DNA of 64,000 bases from Streptomyces tirandamycinicus. GTDB lineage: Bacteria > Actinomycetota > Actinomycetes > Streptomycetales > Streptomycetaceae. Position numbers and translations under genes: made by a program. The notes beneath the pieces were generated by a model that was not told the origin of the DNA, searched no databases, and worked only from the letters and a program-made list of their open reading frames with translations. Shown one piece after another: positions 33,077 to 41,078 of the stretch (its first letter is position 1; each line of letters begins with the position of its first letter). Where the stretch lies: positions 6,740,531 to 6,804,530 of the forward strand of contig NZ_CP029188.1 in the NCBI RefSeq assembly GCF_003097515.1, in the 5' to 3' direction.

Positions 33077-34096
33077 ATGAAGAAGATCACCGCAACACTC
33101 ACCGCCCTCATGGCGTTCACGGTCGCGGGCTGCGCCGGCGACAGGTCCTCCGATGCCGCCGGGAAGGACACGGCCAAGGGGAAGAACGCGACGGCCTACC
33201 CGTTCACCCTCGACAACTGCGGCACCAAGGTGACGTACAAGGCCGCGCCGCAGAAGGTCGTCGCCCTCAACCAGACCGCCGCCGAGATCCTCATCCACCT
33301 CGGGGTCGGCGACCGCATCGCCGGAACGGGCTACGAGATCGAGAAGGCCCCGGCCGCGATCGCCGAGGAGTACGCGAAGATCCCCCAGCTCTCCGCGAAG
33401 GGGGACACGGTCAAGCACGAGAAGCTGCTCGAAGCGCAGCCGGACTTCGTCTACAGCTCGTTCGCGAGCTTCCTCACCAAGGAGGAGGCCGGCGACCGCA
33501 AGGAGCTGCACGACCTGGGCGTGCCGACCTATCTGACCGAGTTCGACTGCTCGTACCACGAGGCCGTGGCCGACGCGGACTTCGACATGCTGTTCGAGGA
33601 GTACCGCCGACTCGGCAGGATCATGGGCCGCCCCGACGCGGGGGAGAAGCTGGCGACCGAGCAGAAGGCCGTGGTGGACAAGGCCGTCGGCGAGGTCGAG
33701 AAGCGGGACAAGCCGTTGAAGGTGATGTGGTTCTACTCCACCTTCGAGGGCACCCCGTGGGCCGCCGGCCCCGGTGGACTGCCGCAGCACATCTCGGAGC
33801 TCGTCGGGGTCGAGAACATCTTCGCCGACGCCAAGTCCAAGTGGGCGGAGGTGAGCTGGGACGAGGTAGCCGCCCGGAACCCCGACGTCGTCATCCTGGC
33901 CGACCTGACCCGCGGCGAACCCAACGACACGGCCAAGGAGAAGATCGAGCTCCTCAAGAAGGACCCTCTCACCAGCAAGCTCGCCGCGGTGCAGGATGAC
34001 CGGTTCATCACCATCCCCGGCTCCCACATGGATCCGGCCTACGGCAGCGCCTCCGTGGTCCCCGCGCTCGTCGACGGACTGCGGAAGCTCGGCTGA
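33077..34096 (+). CDS. metallophore/cobalamin-type ABC substrate-binding lipoprotein
   Basis: 339 residues from ATG 33077 with aagga 4 bases upstream. Signal peptide with lipobox VAGC (Cys19). The FecB/BtuF-type fold (periplasmic-binding type 2, cluster A) is clear: PQKVVALNQTAAEILIHLGVGDRIAGTGY, EKLLEAQPDFVYSS, and the closing SWDEVAARNPDVVILAD plus DDRFITIPGSHMDPAYGSASVVPALVDGLRKLG. Its position right after the biosynthetic genes suggests that it captures the metal-loaded product for import through the next two genes. No iron or zinc box was seen in the 138-base gap before it, so it may share the operon promoter. Confidence 0.9.
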   Translation: MKKITATLTALMAFTVAGCAGDRSSDAAGKDTAKGKNATAYPFTLDNCGTKVTYKAAPQKVVALNQTAAEILIHLGVGDRIAGTGYEIEKAPAAIAEEYAKIPQLSAKGDTVKHEKLLEAQPDFVYSSFASFLTKEEAGDRKELHDLGVPTYLTEFDCSYHEAVADADFDMLFEEYRRLGRIMGRPDAGEKLATEQKAVVDKAVGEVEKRDKPLKVMWFYSTFEGTPWAAGPGGLPQHISELVGVENIFADAKSKWAEVSWDEVAARNPDVVILADLTRGEPNDTAKEKIELLKKDPLTSKLAAVQDDRFITIPGSHMDPAYGSASVVPALVDGLRKLG

Positions 34097-34107
34097 ACTC
34101 CGCCACG

Positions 34108-35205
34108 ATGACAACGAGCCCACCTACCACCGCCGCGCGCACCGGCAGCCCGACCACAGACAGTGGGAAGGCTCCGGTGCGCCGGCGGCGCGCCTCGACG
34201 GCGGCGCTCTTCCTGCTGACCGCGGCCGGGCTGCTGGTGTCGGTCGTCACCGCGACACTGTTCGGGAGCGCGGACATCCAGCCACTGGATGTCGTCTCGA
34301 CGATCCTGCGGCACATCGGTCTGGAAGCCATCGCCCCCACACCACCGCTGCCGGGTCTCCATGACGCCCTGATCTGGCAGTCCCGCTTCCCGCGCGTGCT
34401 GCTGGCCGCCGTCATCGGCATGGCCCTGGCGGTCTCCGGGGCGGTCCTGCAGGCGGTCACCCGCAATCCCCTGGCCGACCCCTACCTGCTGGGAGTGTCC
34501 TCCGGCGCCTCCACCGGCGCGGTCGCGGTACTCCTGCTGGGCATCGGCGGAAGCATCTCCCTGTCCACCGGAGCCTTCGCCGGCGGCCTGGTCTCCTTCG
34601 GCGTACTGCTGGTCCTGCTCGGCGGGGGCCGCGTGGCCAGCCCTGCCCGCGTGGTGCTGACCGGCGTGCTCGTGTCCCAGTTCTTCGCCGCGGTCACCTC
34701 GGTCATCCTCATGGTCAGCGGGGACGCCAACTCCACCCGCGGCTTCACCTACTGGCTGCTCGGCACCCTCGCGGGCGCCCGGTGGGAGGCGGTGACCGTC
34801 ACCGTGGTGATCATCCTGATCGGGGTGGCCGCCGTCCAGTTCTTCGCGCCGGCTCTCGACGCCTTCACCTTCGGGTGGGACTCCGCCGAGGCCCTGGGGA
34901 TCAACGTCACCGCGGCCCGCGTCTGGCTGATGGTGCTGACCTCGGTCATGACGGCGGCCGCCGTGGCGGCCTCCGGCGCGATCGGCTTCATCGGGCTGCT
35001 CGTCCCGCATGCCGTCCGCATCCTGGCGGGTCCGACGCACCGCTGTCTGCTTCCGCTGTCCGCGATCGTCGGCGCCATCTTCCTCATCTGGGTGGACGTG
35101 TTCGCGCGGACGGCGTTCTCACCCCACGAACTGCCCGCCGGCGTCATCACCGCGCTGCTCGGCGCGCCCGCCTTCGCGCTGGTCCTGAAGCGTCTGGAGT
35201 CCTGA
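34108..35205 (+). CDS. FecCD/BtuC-type ABC permease
   Basis: 365 residues from ATG 34108, 11 bases after the binding-protein stop. About ten membrane helices. Family motifs: SRFPRVLLAAVIGMALAVSGAVLQAVTRNPLADPYLLGVSSGA (first third), WLLGTLAGARW, SAEALGINV and the ATPase-contact region SGAIGFIGLLVPHAVRILAGPTHRCLLPLSAIVGAIFLIWVDVFARTAFSPHELPAGVITALLGAPAFALVLKR. A single permease gene implies a homodimer as in BtuC, rather than the FecC-FecD pair. It imports the metal-metallophore complex. Confidence 0.92.
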   Translation: MTTSPPTTAARTGSPTTDSGKAPVRRRRASTAALFLLTAAGLLVSVVTATLFGSADIQPLDVVSTILRHIGLEAIAPTPPLPGLHDALIWQSRFPRVLLAAVIGMALAVSGAVLQAVTRNPLADPYLLGVSSGASTGAVAVLLLGIGGSISLSTGAFAGGLVSFGVLLVLLGGGRVASPARVVLTGVLVSQFFAAVTSVILMVSGDANSTRGFTYWLLGTLAGARWEAVTVTVVIILIGVAAVQFFAPALDAFTFGWDSAEALGINVTAARVWLMVLTSVMTAAAVAASGAIGFIGLLVPHAVRILAGPTHRCLLPLSAIVGAIFLIWVDVFARTAFSPHELPAGVITALLGAPAFALVLKRLES

Positions 35206-36020
35206 TGGGCCGTATCACCACCACCCGACTCTCCTGGTCGGTCAAGGGCCACCGGTTGCTGGACGACATCGAGATGGCGGCCGGCGACGGGAAGGTCGTC
35301 GGCCTCCTCGGCCCCAACGGCTCGGGCAAGTCGACACTGCTGCGCCTGCTCGCCGGGCTGCGCCGCCCCGACACCGGAACCATCCGCTACGACGACACCA
35401 GCCTGGACGATCTCGGCCGCCGGGTGCGGGCCCGGCGGCTCGCCGTCGTCGAACAGGACGTGTCCGCCCACAACCGCGTCAACGTCCGCCAGATCGTGGA
35501 ACTCGGCCGCACACCGTTCCGCGGCCGGTTCGACGCGCTGACCCAGTACGATCGGCGGATCGTCGACGCGGCGCTGGAGCGGACCGACATCACCGACAAG
35601 CAGCACCGGAGTTGGCACACCCTCTCCGGAGGGGAGAAGCAGCGCACCCAACTCGCCCGCGCCCTCGCCCAGGAGCCCCGGGAGATCCTGCTCGACGAAC
35701 CCACCAACCACCTCGACATCCGCCACCAGCTCGAACTCCTCGACCTGCTGACCTCACTGGACGTCACCTGCGTCGTCGCCCTGCACGACCTCAACCTCGC
35801 CGCCCGGTACTGCGACCACGTCGTCGTCCTGGACGGCGGAGGGGTGGCCGCCGCGGGCGTCCCGGAGACCGTGCTGACCCCGGACCTGATCGCGTCGGTC
35901 TACGGCGTCAGCGTGCTCGTCGACCGCGAGCCCGCCACCGGCACCCTCCGCATCACCTACCTGGGCGCCGCGGCGAGCCGGGCGACCGCCGCGAAGGAGA
36001 GGCAGCTCGACCCCCGGTAG
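35205..36020 (+). CDS. FecE/BtuD-type ABC ATPase
   Basis: 271 residues from ATG 35205, sharing one base with the permease stop (TGATG). Walker A GPNGSGKST, signature LSGGEKQR, Walker B EILLDEPTNHLD, switch His in CVVALHDLNLAARYCDHVVVLDGG. It powers uptake through the FecCD-like permease. It is the last gene of the block; a long stem-loop terminator begins 11 bases after its stop. Confidence 0.93.
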   Translation: MGRITTTRLSWSVKGHRLLDDIEMAAGDGKVVGLLGPNGSGKSTLLRLLAGLRRPDTGTIRYDDTSLDDLGRRVRARRLAVVEQDVSAHNRVNVRQIVELGRTPFRGRFDALTQYDRRIVDAALERTDITDKQHRSWHTLSGGEKQRTQLARALAQEPREILLDEPTNHLDIRHQLELLDLLTSLDVTCVVALHDLNLAARYCDHVVVLDGGGVAAAGVPETVLTPDLIASVYGVSVLVDREPATGTLRITYLGAAASRATAAKERQLDPR

Positions 36021-36030
36021 GGCTGACCGG

Positions 36031-36076
36031 GCGAAGGGCGCCTGACGGGTGAGAACCCGGGTCAGGCGCCTTTCGC
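36031..36076 (+). terminator. strong terminator closing the metallophore block
   Basis: A 16-base stem (36031-36046 with 36061-36076; all pairs match if one G-U is allowed) around a 14-base loop that has its own ggg/ccc. It starts 11 bases past the ABC ATPase stop. This is the end of the 9.2 kb co-oriented gene block that starts at the Zur-box promoter. Confidence 0.85.
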
Positions 36077-36206
36077 ATGCCTCTAGTGCTCTGACCGGGA
36101 AGGTCGGCCGGGTTCGCGTGTGGGTGGATGGCAGGTGACGACTTCCGATGACGGGGGTCCGACCCATACGATCTTGAATCCAGAACATGGATGTCGGAGG
36201 GCGACG

Positions 36207-36605
36207 ATGGAAGAGCCGCGGATTCGCCTCGGTAACGATGATGTGTGGCTGGAACTGGCTCGGACTCGTACAGACAGCTGGCAGATCACCGCAGAGTGGT
36301 CGTCCTGTCTTACAGCTGACTTCTCCGCGGATCTCAGCGCTACGGAGGTCGTGGACTTCGTCGCGCGCATGCTCTCTCACCTGCGCGCGCCGTCGGGTGG
36401 ACGCTTTTCGGCGGTGGTGACTCCCGGTCGGAACAATCCGCTGACGTTGAAGGGGGAGCCAGTCGGGGACGGTTTCGCCTTTTTCGTGCGCCTGACTCCC
36501 AACGGCGACGACGACGTGTGCCATCTGCAGATGGAGATCGATCCGATCGCTACGTTGGAGCTTCGTGAGACCTTCAGCGCACTGCACACGGCGCTGGTGG
36601 TCTGA
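36207..36605 (+). CDS. hypothetical protein, likely horizontally acquired
   Basis: 132 residues from ATG 36207 with ggaggg 5 bases upstream. Not recognised. It reads as a small alpha/beta domain: EPRIRLGNDDVWLELARTRTDSWQITAEWSS, a helix (SATEVVDFVARMLSHLRAP), then strands GRNNPLTLKG, GFAFFVRLTPN and CHLQMEIDP, and a final helix. Third codon positions are noticeably less G/C-biased than in neighbouring genes. It sits between the metallophore terminator and an IS remnant. The region just before it (ctagtgctctgaccgg, 36083-36098) looks like transposon-end sequence. The overall layout is like small immunity-type or DUF proteins of Streptomyces, but I assign no function. Confidence 0.65.
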   Translation: MEEPRIRLGNDDVWLELARTRTDSWQITAEWSSCLTADFSADLSATEVVDFVARMLSHLRAPSGGRFSAVVTPGRNNPLTLKGEPVGDGFAFFVRLTPNGDDDVCHLQMEIDPIATLELRETFSALHTALVV

Positions 36606-36623
36606 TCTCCTGGAGCGTTTTGG

Positions 36624-37018
36624 TCAGGCTGCCGCCATGAGGGGGCGTCCGCCCCAGCGGATGCCTTCTCGCTGCGGATGCGGGCGCGGTCCTTACGTTC
36701 GGCGGCCAGGACGTCGCGGTGGCGGGCGTTGGCGTTGCGCCAGCGCAGGTACGCGTGCAGGGTCCGGGTCTGCACGGTGTGGTTGGGGTGGCTGGAGTTG
36801 GCGATGGCGAACTGCCCAGTGGTCCGAAGCGCGCCCCGATCGGGTGCCCACGAGGCGTAGGTCGGGGTGAAGCACAACTCGACCTTGTCCTTCTTCGCCC
36901 AGCGGCGGATGTTGACAAGTTTGCGCAGCGACCAGCGGGTGAAGTGCTGGCCGCTGATCTTGCGAAGCGAACACCCTCGCCCCAGATGCCGAGCCACTCC
37001 AAAATCCGCTTGCGACAC
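36624..37018 (-). pseudogene. IS630-type transposase remnant with internal deletion and frameshifts
   Basis: On the minus strand the piece HFTRWSLRKL (end of the N-terminal HTH part of IS630-type transposases) is joined directly to NIRRWAKKDKVELCFTPTYASWA (the C-terminal catalytic region). The DDE core between them, more than 100 residues, is missing. A frame change follows: PIGARFGPLG lies in another frame. Then SSHPNHTVQTRTLHAYLRWRNANARHRDVLAAERKDRARIRSEK returns to the first frame. A lost base then moves the natural ending (GIRWGGRPLMAA, stop at 36626-36624) out of frame. At least three lesions make it non-functional. The 5' limit is uncertain. It ends right beside the aldehyde dehydrogenase stop codon. 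Confidence 0.8.
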
Positions 37019-37023
37019 ACGCC

Positions 37024-38547
37024 CTAGAAAAAGCCCAGCTTCTTCGGCGAGTACGACACCAGCAGGTTCTTCGTCTGCTGGTAGTGGTCCAGCATCATCT
37101 TGTGCGTCTCACGGCCGATGCCGGACTGCTTGTAGCCGCCGAAGGCGGCGTGGGCGGGGTAGGCGTGGTAGCAGTTGGTCCAGACCCGGCCCGCCTGGAT
37201 CGCTCGGCCGGCGCGGTAGGCCTGGTTGACGTCGCGCGTCCAGACACCGGCACCGAGGCCGTAGAGGGTGTCGTTCGCCGTCCTGATCGCGTCGTCGAAG
37301 TCGGCGAACGAGGTGACCGCGACGACCGGCCCGAAGATCTCCTCCTGGAAGACCCGCATCCGGTTGTCGCCCTCGAAGATCGTCGGCTGGACGTAGTAGC
37401 CACCGGCCAGCTCACCGCCGTACTCGATGCGCTGACCACCCGTGAGGATCTTCGCGCCCTCCTGCTGTCCGATGTCCAGATACGAAAGGATCTTCTGCAG
37501 CTGGTCGTTGGAGGCCTGCGCCCCGATCATCGTGTCCGTGTCGAGGGGGTGGCCCGGGACGATCGCCTCGGTACGCGCGATACCGGCGTCCAGGAAGTCG
37601 CCGTAGTGGCCGCGCTGGATCAGCGCCCGCGACGGACACGTGCACACCTCGCCCTGGTTGAGGGCGAACATGGTGAAGCCCTCCAGCGCCTTGTCCCTCA
37701 GCTCGTCGTCGGCCGACCAGATGTCGTCGAAGAAGATGTTCGGCGACTTGCCGCCCAGCTCCAGTGTGACGGGCTTGATGTTCTCCGCGGCGTACTGCAT
37801 GATCAGCCGCCCCGTCGTGGTCTCGCCGGTGAACGCGACCTTCGCCACCCGCGGGCTCGACGCCAGGGGTTTGCCCGCCTCCGCACCGAAACCGTTGACG
37901 ATGTTCACCACTCCCGGCGGCAGCAGGTCGGCGACGAGGCTCATCCAGTAGTGGACGGACGCGGGCGTCTGCTCGGCGGGCTTGAGCACCACCGCGTTGC
38001 CTGCGGCCAGGGCAGGGGCCAGCTTCCAGACGGCCATCAGGATGGGGAAGTTCCACGGGATGATCTGAGCGACCACGCCGAGCGGTTCGTGGAAGTGGTA
38101 GGCGACGGTGTCGTCGTCGATCTCGCTGAGCGACCCCTCCTGGGCGCGCAGCACACCGGCGAAGTACCGGAAGTGGTCGATGGCCAGCGGGATGTCGGCC
38201 GCCAGCGTCTCCCGGACCGGCTTGCCGTTCTCCCAGGTCTCCGCGACCGCGAGCTCCTCCAGATGCGCCTCCATCCGGTCGGCGATCCTCAGCAGGGTGT
38301 TGGCCCTGGCGTCCGGGGCGGTGCTGCCCCAGCCGGGGGCCGCCGCGTGCGCCGCGTCCAGGGCCCGCTCGACGTCCTCGGCCGTGCCGCGGGCGATCTC
38401 GGTGAACGCCTTCCCGTTGACGGGGCTCGGGTTCTCGAAGTACTGGCCGCGGGCGGGCGCCACGAACTCGCCGCCGATCCAGTGGTCGTAGCGGGACGCG
38501 TACGTGACGATCGCACCCTCGGTGCCGGGCGCGGCGTAGCGGGTCAT
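37024..38547 (-). CDS. NAD-dependent aldehyde dehydrogenase (AldB/ExaC type)
   Basis: 507 residues from ATG 38547 with ggagg 8 bases upstream. Motifs: PWNFPILMAVWKLAPALAAGN (NAD-binding loop), FTGETTTGRLIMQYAAENIKPVTLELGGKSPNIF with the general-base Glu, and catalytic cysteine in NQGEVCTCPSRALIQ. The YHAYPAHAAFGGYKQSGIGRETHKMMLDHYQQTKNLLVSYS ending is typical of ExaC/AldB enzymes that oxidise acetaldehyde and other small aldehydes, for example during alcohol use. A GAF-domain regulator gene lies about 2.5 kb upstream, a common pairing for this enzyme type. A perfect inverted repeat sits 75-89 bases before the start. Confidence 0.93.
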   Translation of the reverse strand: MTRYAAPGTEGAIVTYASRYDHWIGGEFVAPARGQYFENPSPVNGKAFTEIARGTAEDVERALDAAHAAAPGWGSTAPDARANTLLRIADRMEAHLEELAVAETWENGKPVRETLAADIPLAIDHFRYFAGVLRAQEGSLSEIDDDTVAYHFHEPLGVVAQIIPWNFPILMAVWKLAPALAAGNAVVLKPAEQTPASVHYWMSLVADLLPPGVVNIVNGFGAEAGKPLASSPRVAKVAFTGETTTGRLIMQYAAENIKPVTLELGGKSPNIFFDDIWSADDELRDKALEGFTMFALNQGEVCTCPSRALIQRGHYGDFLDAGIARTEAIVPGHPLDTDTMIGAQASNDQLQKILSYLDIGQQEGAKILTGGQRIEYGGELAGGYYVQPTIFEGDNRMRVFQEEIFGPVVAVTSFADFDDAIRTANDTLYGLGAGVWTRDVNQAYRAGRAIQAGRVWTNCYHAYPAHAAFGGYKQSGIGRETHKMMLDHYQQTKNLLVSYSPKKLGFF

Positions 38548-38621
38548 CTCGGAGGCCTCCCGGGCTCGCCGCCGTCCGCCGTCGGACGGCGTTACGGCGC
38601 TGAGCCTAGGAAGGCGGACGT

Positions 38622-38636
38622 TGCAACTCCGTTGCA
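38622..38636 (-). promoter_or_regulatory. inverted repeat TGCAACTCCGTTGCA upstream of aldehyde dehydrogenase
   Basis: Perfect 6-3-6 inverted repeat. On the minus strand a TAGGCT -10 candidate (38608-38603) lies downstream, placing the repeat over the poor -35 region, where an activator would bind. The GAF-domain regulator at 41079-42452 is the natural candidate. No copy was found upstream of the regulator itself. Confidence 0.45.
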
Positions 38637-38778
38637 CCCGGCGCCCCGGGAGCGGCCTGGTACCGGCGCGGGGCGGTACCGGCACGACGCGGGGCGGAGG
38701 GCGGTACGGGCTCCGTGCCGCCGGACGGCGGGTACCGGCCCGGCACGCCCGTGTCCGCGGCGGGCCGCCGCCCGCGCG

Positions 38779-40563
38779 TCACTGCGGCTCGGTGGCGTCC
38801 GCGTCCTCGGCCGCGGCCTTCGGCTCATCGGCGCCCTTGCCCGGGGCGGGCTTCTCCGGGGCGCAGACGACCTCGTCGCGAGGCGTGTAGTGGGTCGTGA
38901 AGTTCTCCCGGCCGACCTCGCGGCCGTCCTTGACGAAGTGCCGTCCGACGGTGACGTCGAAGCCCTCGAGCGGCGTCTGGGCCTCGCACTCGGGGCCGCT
39001 GCCCTTGCGGGTGCCCGGCTCCTTGACGTGGGTGCGCGGTCCCTTGGTCGCGCGTACCTCGTCGTACTTCTTCGTGCCGAGGAAGGAGATGGTGACCGAG
39101 GTGTCCGTGGACTCGGCCTTCACATAGACGGCGTTGCCGGAGTCGTTGAGCCATCGCAGATCGAGGGTGCCCCACGCCACGGTGGCCTCGCGGCCCTCCG
39201 GGTAGCGCTCGATGTAGAACGAGTGGGCCCCGTACTCCACCGGCTTGACGCCCGCGAAGAACACGGCGTTGAACATGGTCGTCGCGACGGCCGAGACGCC
39301 GCCGCCGGGGGACTTCACATACTGGCCGTCGTTGATCATGATGCCGTCGACGAAGCCGTTCTCCTTGGTGCGCTCGCCGACCGTCCGGTCGAAGCTCCAC
39401 TCCTTGCCCGGCAGGACGACGGAGCCGTCGATGCGCTCCACGGCCCGGGCGATGTTGGTGACCCGGTAGGGCGCGGTGGGGAACTCGACGGTGAACGAGG
39501 AGACCTTCTCCTTGATCCCGAGGCTCCGGGCGGACTCGCCCGTGAACTCCGGCTGGACGACCTTCGCCGGGATCCCGCCGGTGCGCGCCGCGCCCTCGCG
39601 GGTCAGCAGGGGGAGCACCGCCTTGCCGAAGTCCCGCGCGTCGACCTGGTGGCCGACGCGGGCCTGCCGGGTCACGACGACCCGGTCGCCGTCGAGCCCG
39701 AGTTCCGCGTCGCGCGGGCTCTGCGCGACTTCGCGCATCTGGGCCGAGACCTCGGGGTCGTTGAGCAGCCCCTTGGCGTCGAGGGACGGGGCGAGCCGTC
39801 CGCCGGCGCCCGGCGTCATGGCCAGATGGCGGCCGAGGGCCGACGGGCCGATGGTCACGGCCCTGCCGTCGAGGGTGAGCGTGACGGGTCCGGACATCGC
39901 GGGCACGGCGAAGTCGTTCATGGCCCGCTCGGTCTCGGCGCGGTCCGTGCGCGGAGCCGTCTGCTTCACCGGCATCACGACCGGCGAACGGTCCGCGCGC
40001 CCATAGCCGTCCCGGAGAACGTCCTCGGCGCGGTCCTTCACCAGGGACGTGCCGGTGACCGGCGTGACGGCCGCCGCCCTGCCGTTCTCGAACGATATGG
40101 CGCCGTCGCGCACCTTCCGCTCGGCGGCCGCGGCCAGGCGTGCGATCGCGGCCCGGTTCTTCTGCTCGTCGACGCGTATCACGGGCTCGATCTCCCGATT
40201 CTCCGCGCTGAAGAGCCTCCCGACGACGCTGACGGGGTCGAGCGAGTCGCTGACGGCGCTGCCCGCGGTCGCCGCCGTGTCGACGGACAGGCCGAGCGCG
40301 GCCGGCTCCGCCTCCTCGACCCGGTCGCCGATCCGGAGGGTGAGCGGAGCGGCGAACGTACCGGGCAGTTCCCGGTCCAGGGTCCGCTGGGCTTCCGGCC
40401 GGCTCATGCCGCCGATCTCCACCCCCCGCACCCGGGTGCCGTCGGGGACGTCCCCGGCCGCCAGTCCCGCCGCGTACAGACCGCCTGCGGCAAGGACGGC
40501 CGCTCCGCCCGCGACGGTCAGAACGGACCGCCGGTTGCCGGATGCGCGGGTTCCGCGTGCCAT
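38779..40563 (-). CDS. VanW family protein, membrane-anchored
   Basis: 594 residues from ATG 40563 with gagggag 4 bases upstream. A basic start then one hydrophobic segment (SVLTVAGGAAVLAAGGLYAAGLAAG, about 13-37) acts as uncleaved anchor or signal. Repeated peptidoglycan-binding-like (PG_binding_4) segments follow (RGVEIGGMSRPEAQRTLDRELPG, and GFTGKSA-type repeats). The VanW domain in the second half reads NGFVDGIMINDGQYVKSPGGGVSAVATTMFNAVFFAGVKPVEYGAHSFYIERYPEGREATVAWGTLDLRWLNDSGNAVYVKAE. The C-terminus is charged and disordered. VanW proteins occur near glycopeptide-resistance genes but also widely in Actinobacteria; they are exported cell-wall-associated proteins of unclear role. No van genes are nearby. 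Confidence 0.88.
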   Translation of the reverse strand: MARGTRASGNRRSVLTVAGGAAVLAAGGLYAAGLAAGDVPDGTRVRGVEIGGMSRPEAQRTLDRELPGTFAAPLTLRIGDRVEEAEPAALGLSVDTAATAGSAVSDSLDPVSVVGRLFSAENREIEPVIRVDEQKNRAAIARLAAAAERKVRDGAISFENGRAAAVTPVTGTSLVKDRAEDVLRDGYGRADRSPVVMPVKQTAPRTDRAETERAMNDFAVPAMSGPVTLTLDGRAVTIGPSALGRHLAMTPGAGGRLAPSLDAKGLLNDPEVSAQMREVAQSPRDAELGLDGDRVVVTRQARVGHQVDARDFGKAVLPLLTREGAARTGGIPAKVVQPEFTGESARSLGIKEKVSSFTVEFPTAPYRVTNIARAVERIDGSVVLPGKEWSFDRTVGERTKENGFVDGIMINDGQYVKSPGGGVSAVATTMFNAVFFAGVKPVEYGAHSFYIERYPEGREATVAWGTLDLRWLNDSGNAVYVKAESTDTSVTISFLGTKKYDEVRATKGPRTHVKEPGTRKGSGPECEAQTPLEGFDVTVGRHFVKDGREVGRENFTTHYTPRDEVVCAPEKPAPGKGADEPKAAAEDADATEPQ

Positions 40564-41078
40564 GAGACTCCCTCGGCGTCGGTCGGGCCGTGACGACGCC
40601 CCGGCGGGCCGCCGGTACAGCCCGGTGAACGTTTTCGGAATCTCCACCATCCACCAGAACGGGCTAAAAGTAACCCAAATGTGACTGCTTTCACGAACCG
40701 GGCGCCGGCTGCTCCGGGACCTCCGCAGACGGGCGGAAACCGCAGGTCAGGCCGCGGGTTCGGCGGGGCGTGCCGATCGCGACGCCTTCGCTCCGGACGA
40801 CGTGCCGGCCCCCGGCCCCCGGCCTGGCGCGAGGTCCCCGGGCACCACGTCATCCGGCTCGGTGAGCCGGGCCCCCGGGCACCACGTCATCCGGCTCGGT
40901 GGGCCGGGTCCCCGGGCGTCACGTCATCCGGCTCGGTGGGCCGGGCGTATCCCCTGGGCACCCCGGTACCCGCTCGCCCCGGCCGCCTGATCACCGCCGA
41001 GCGGGACGCGGCCGAGCGGTGTGTCCCGCACGGCCGGTCAGGGTCAAAGGAGCCCCCGCAGCAGCGGCCGCCGGCCCG
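40564..41078. other. intergenic region with 37-base tandem repeats
   Basis: About 515 bases between VanW and the GAF regulator, both leftward. An A/T-rich stretch at 40660-40690 (ctaaaagtaacccaaatg) probably holds the VanW promoter. Further right is the 3 x 37-base repeat at 40835-40945. No gene is supported. Confidence 0.55.
40835..40945. repeat. 37-base tandem repeat, three copies
   Basis: Copies begin at 40835, 40872 and 40909 and differ at a few bases. Each contains a ccggctc-ggt-gagccgg hairpin; copies two and three have one G-T pair. A decayed fourth copy follows (40946-40960). Located downstream of the GAF regulator stop on its strand, so the hairpins might end that transcript. Confidence 0.85.

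Noticed and set aside
38779..40563. Vancomycin-resistance determinant
   Set aside because: VanW is present, but vanHAX, vanRS, vanY and vanZ are not. VanW-domain proteins are common and not diagnostic of resistance.
37084..40593. Very long forward open frame (over 1100 codons) opposite aldehyde dehydrogenase and VanW
   Set aside because: It is antisense to two clearly real genes, composed of His/Arg/Asp/Gly strings mirroring their codons. Long antisense frames are routine in Streptomyces DNA.
40835..40945. Possible CRISPR array
   Set aside because: Repeats are head-to-tail without unique spacers and no cas genes are present; it is a minisatellite.
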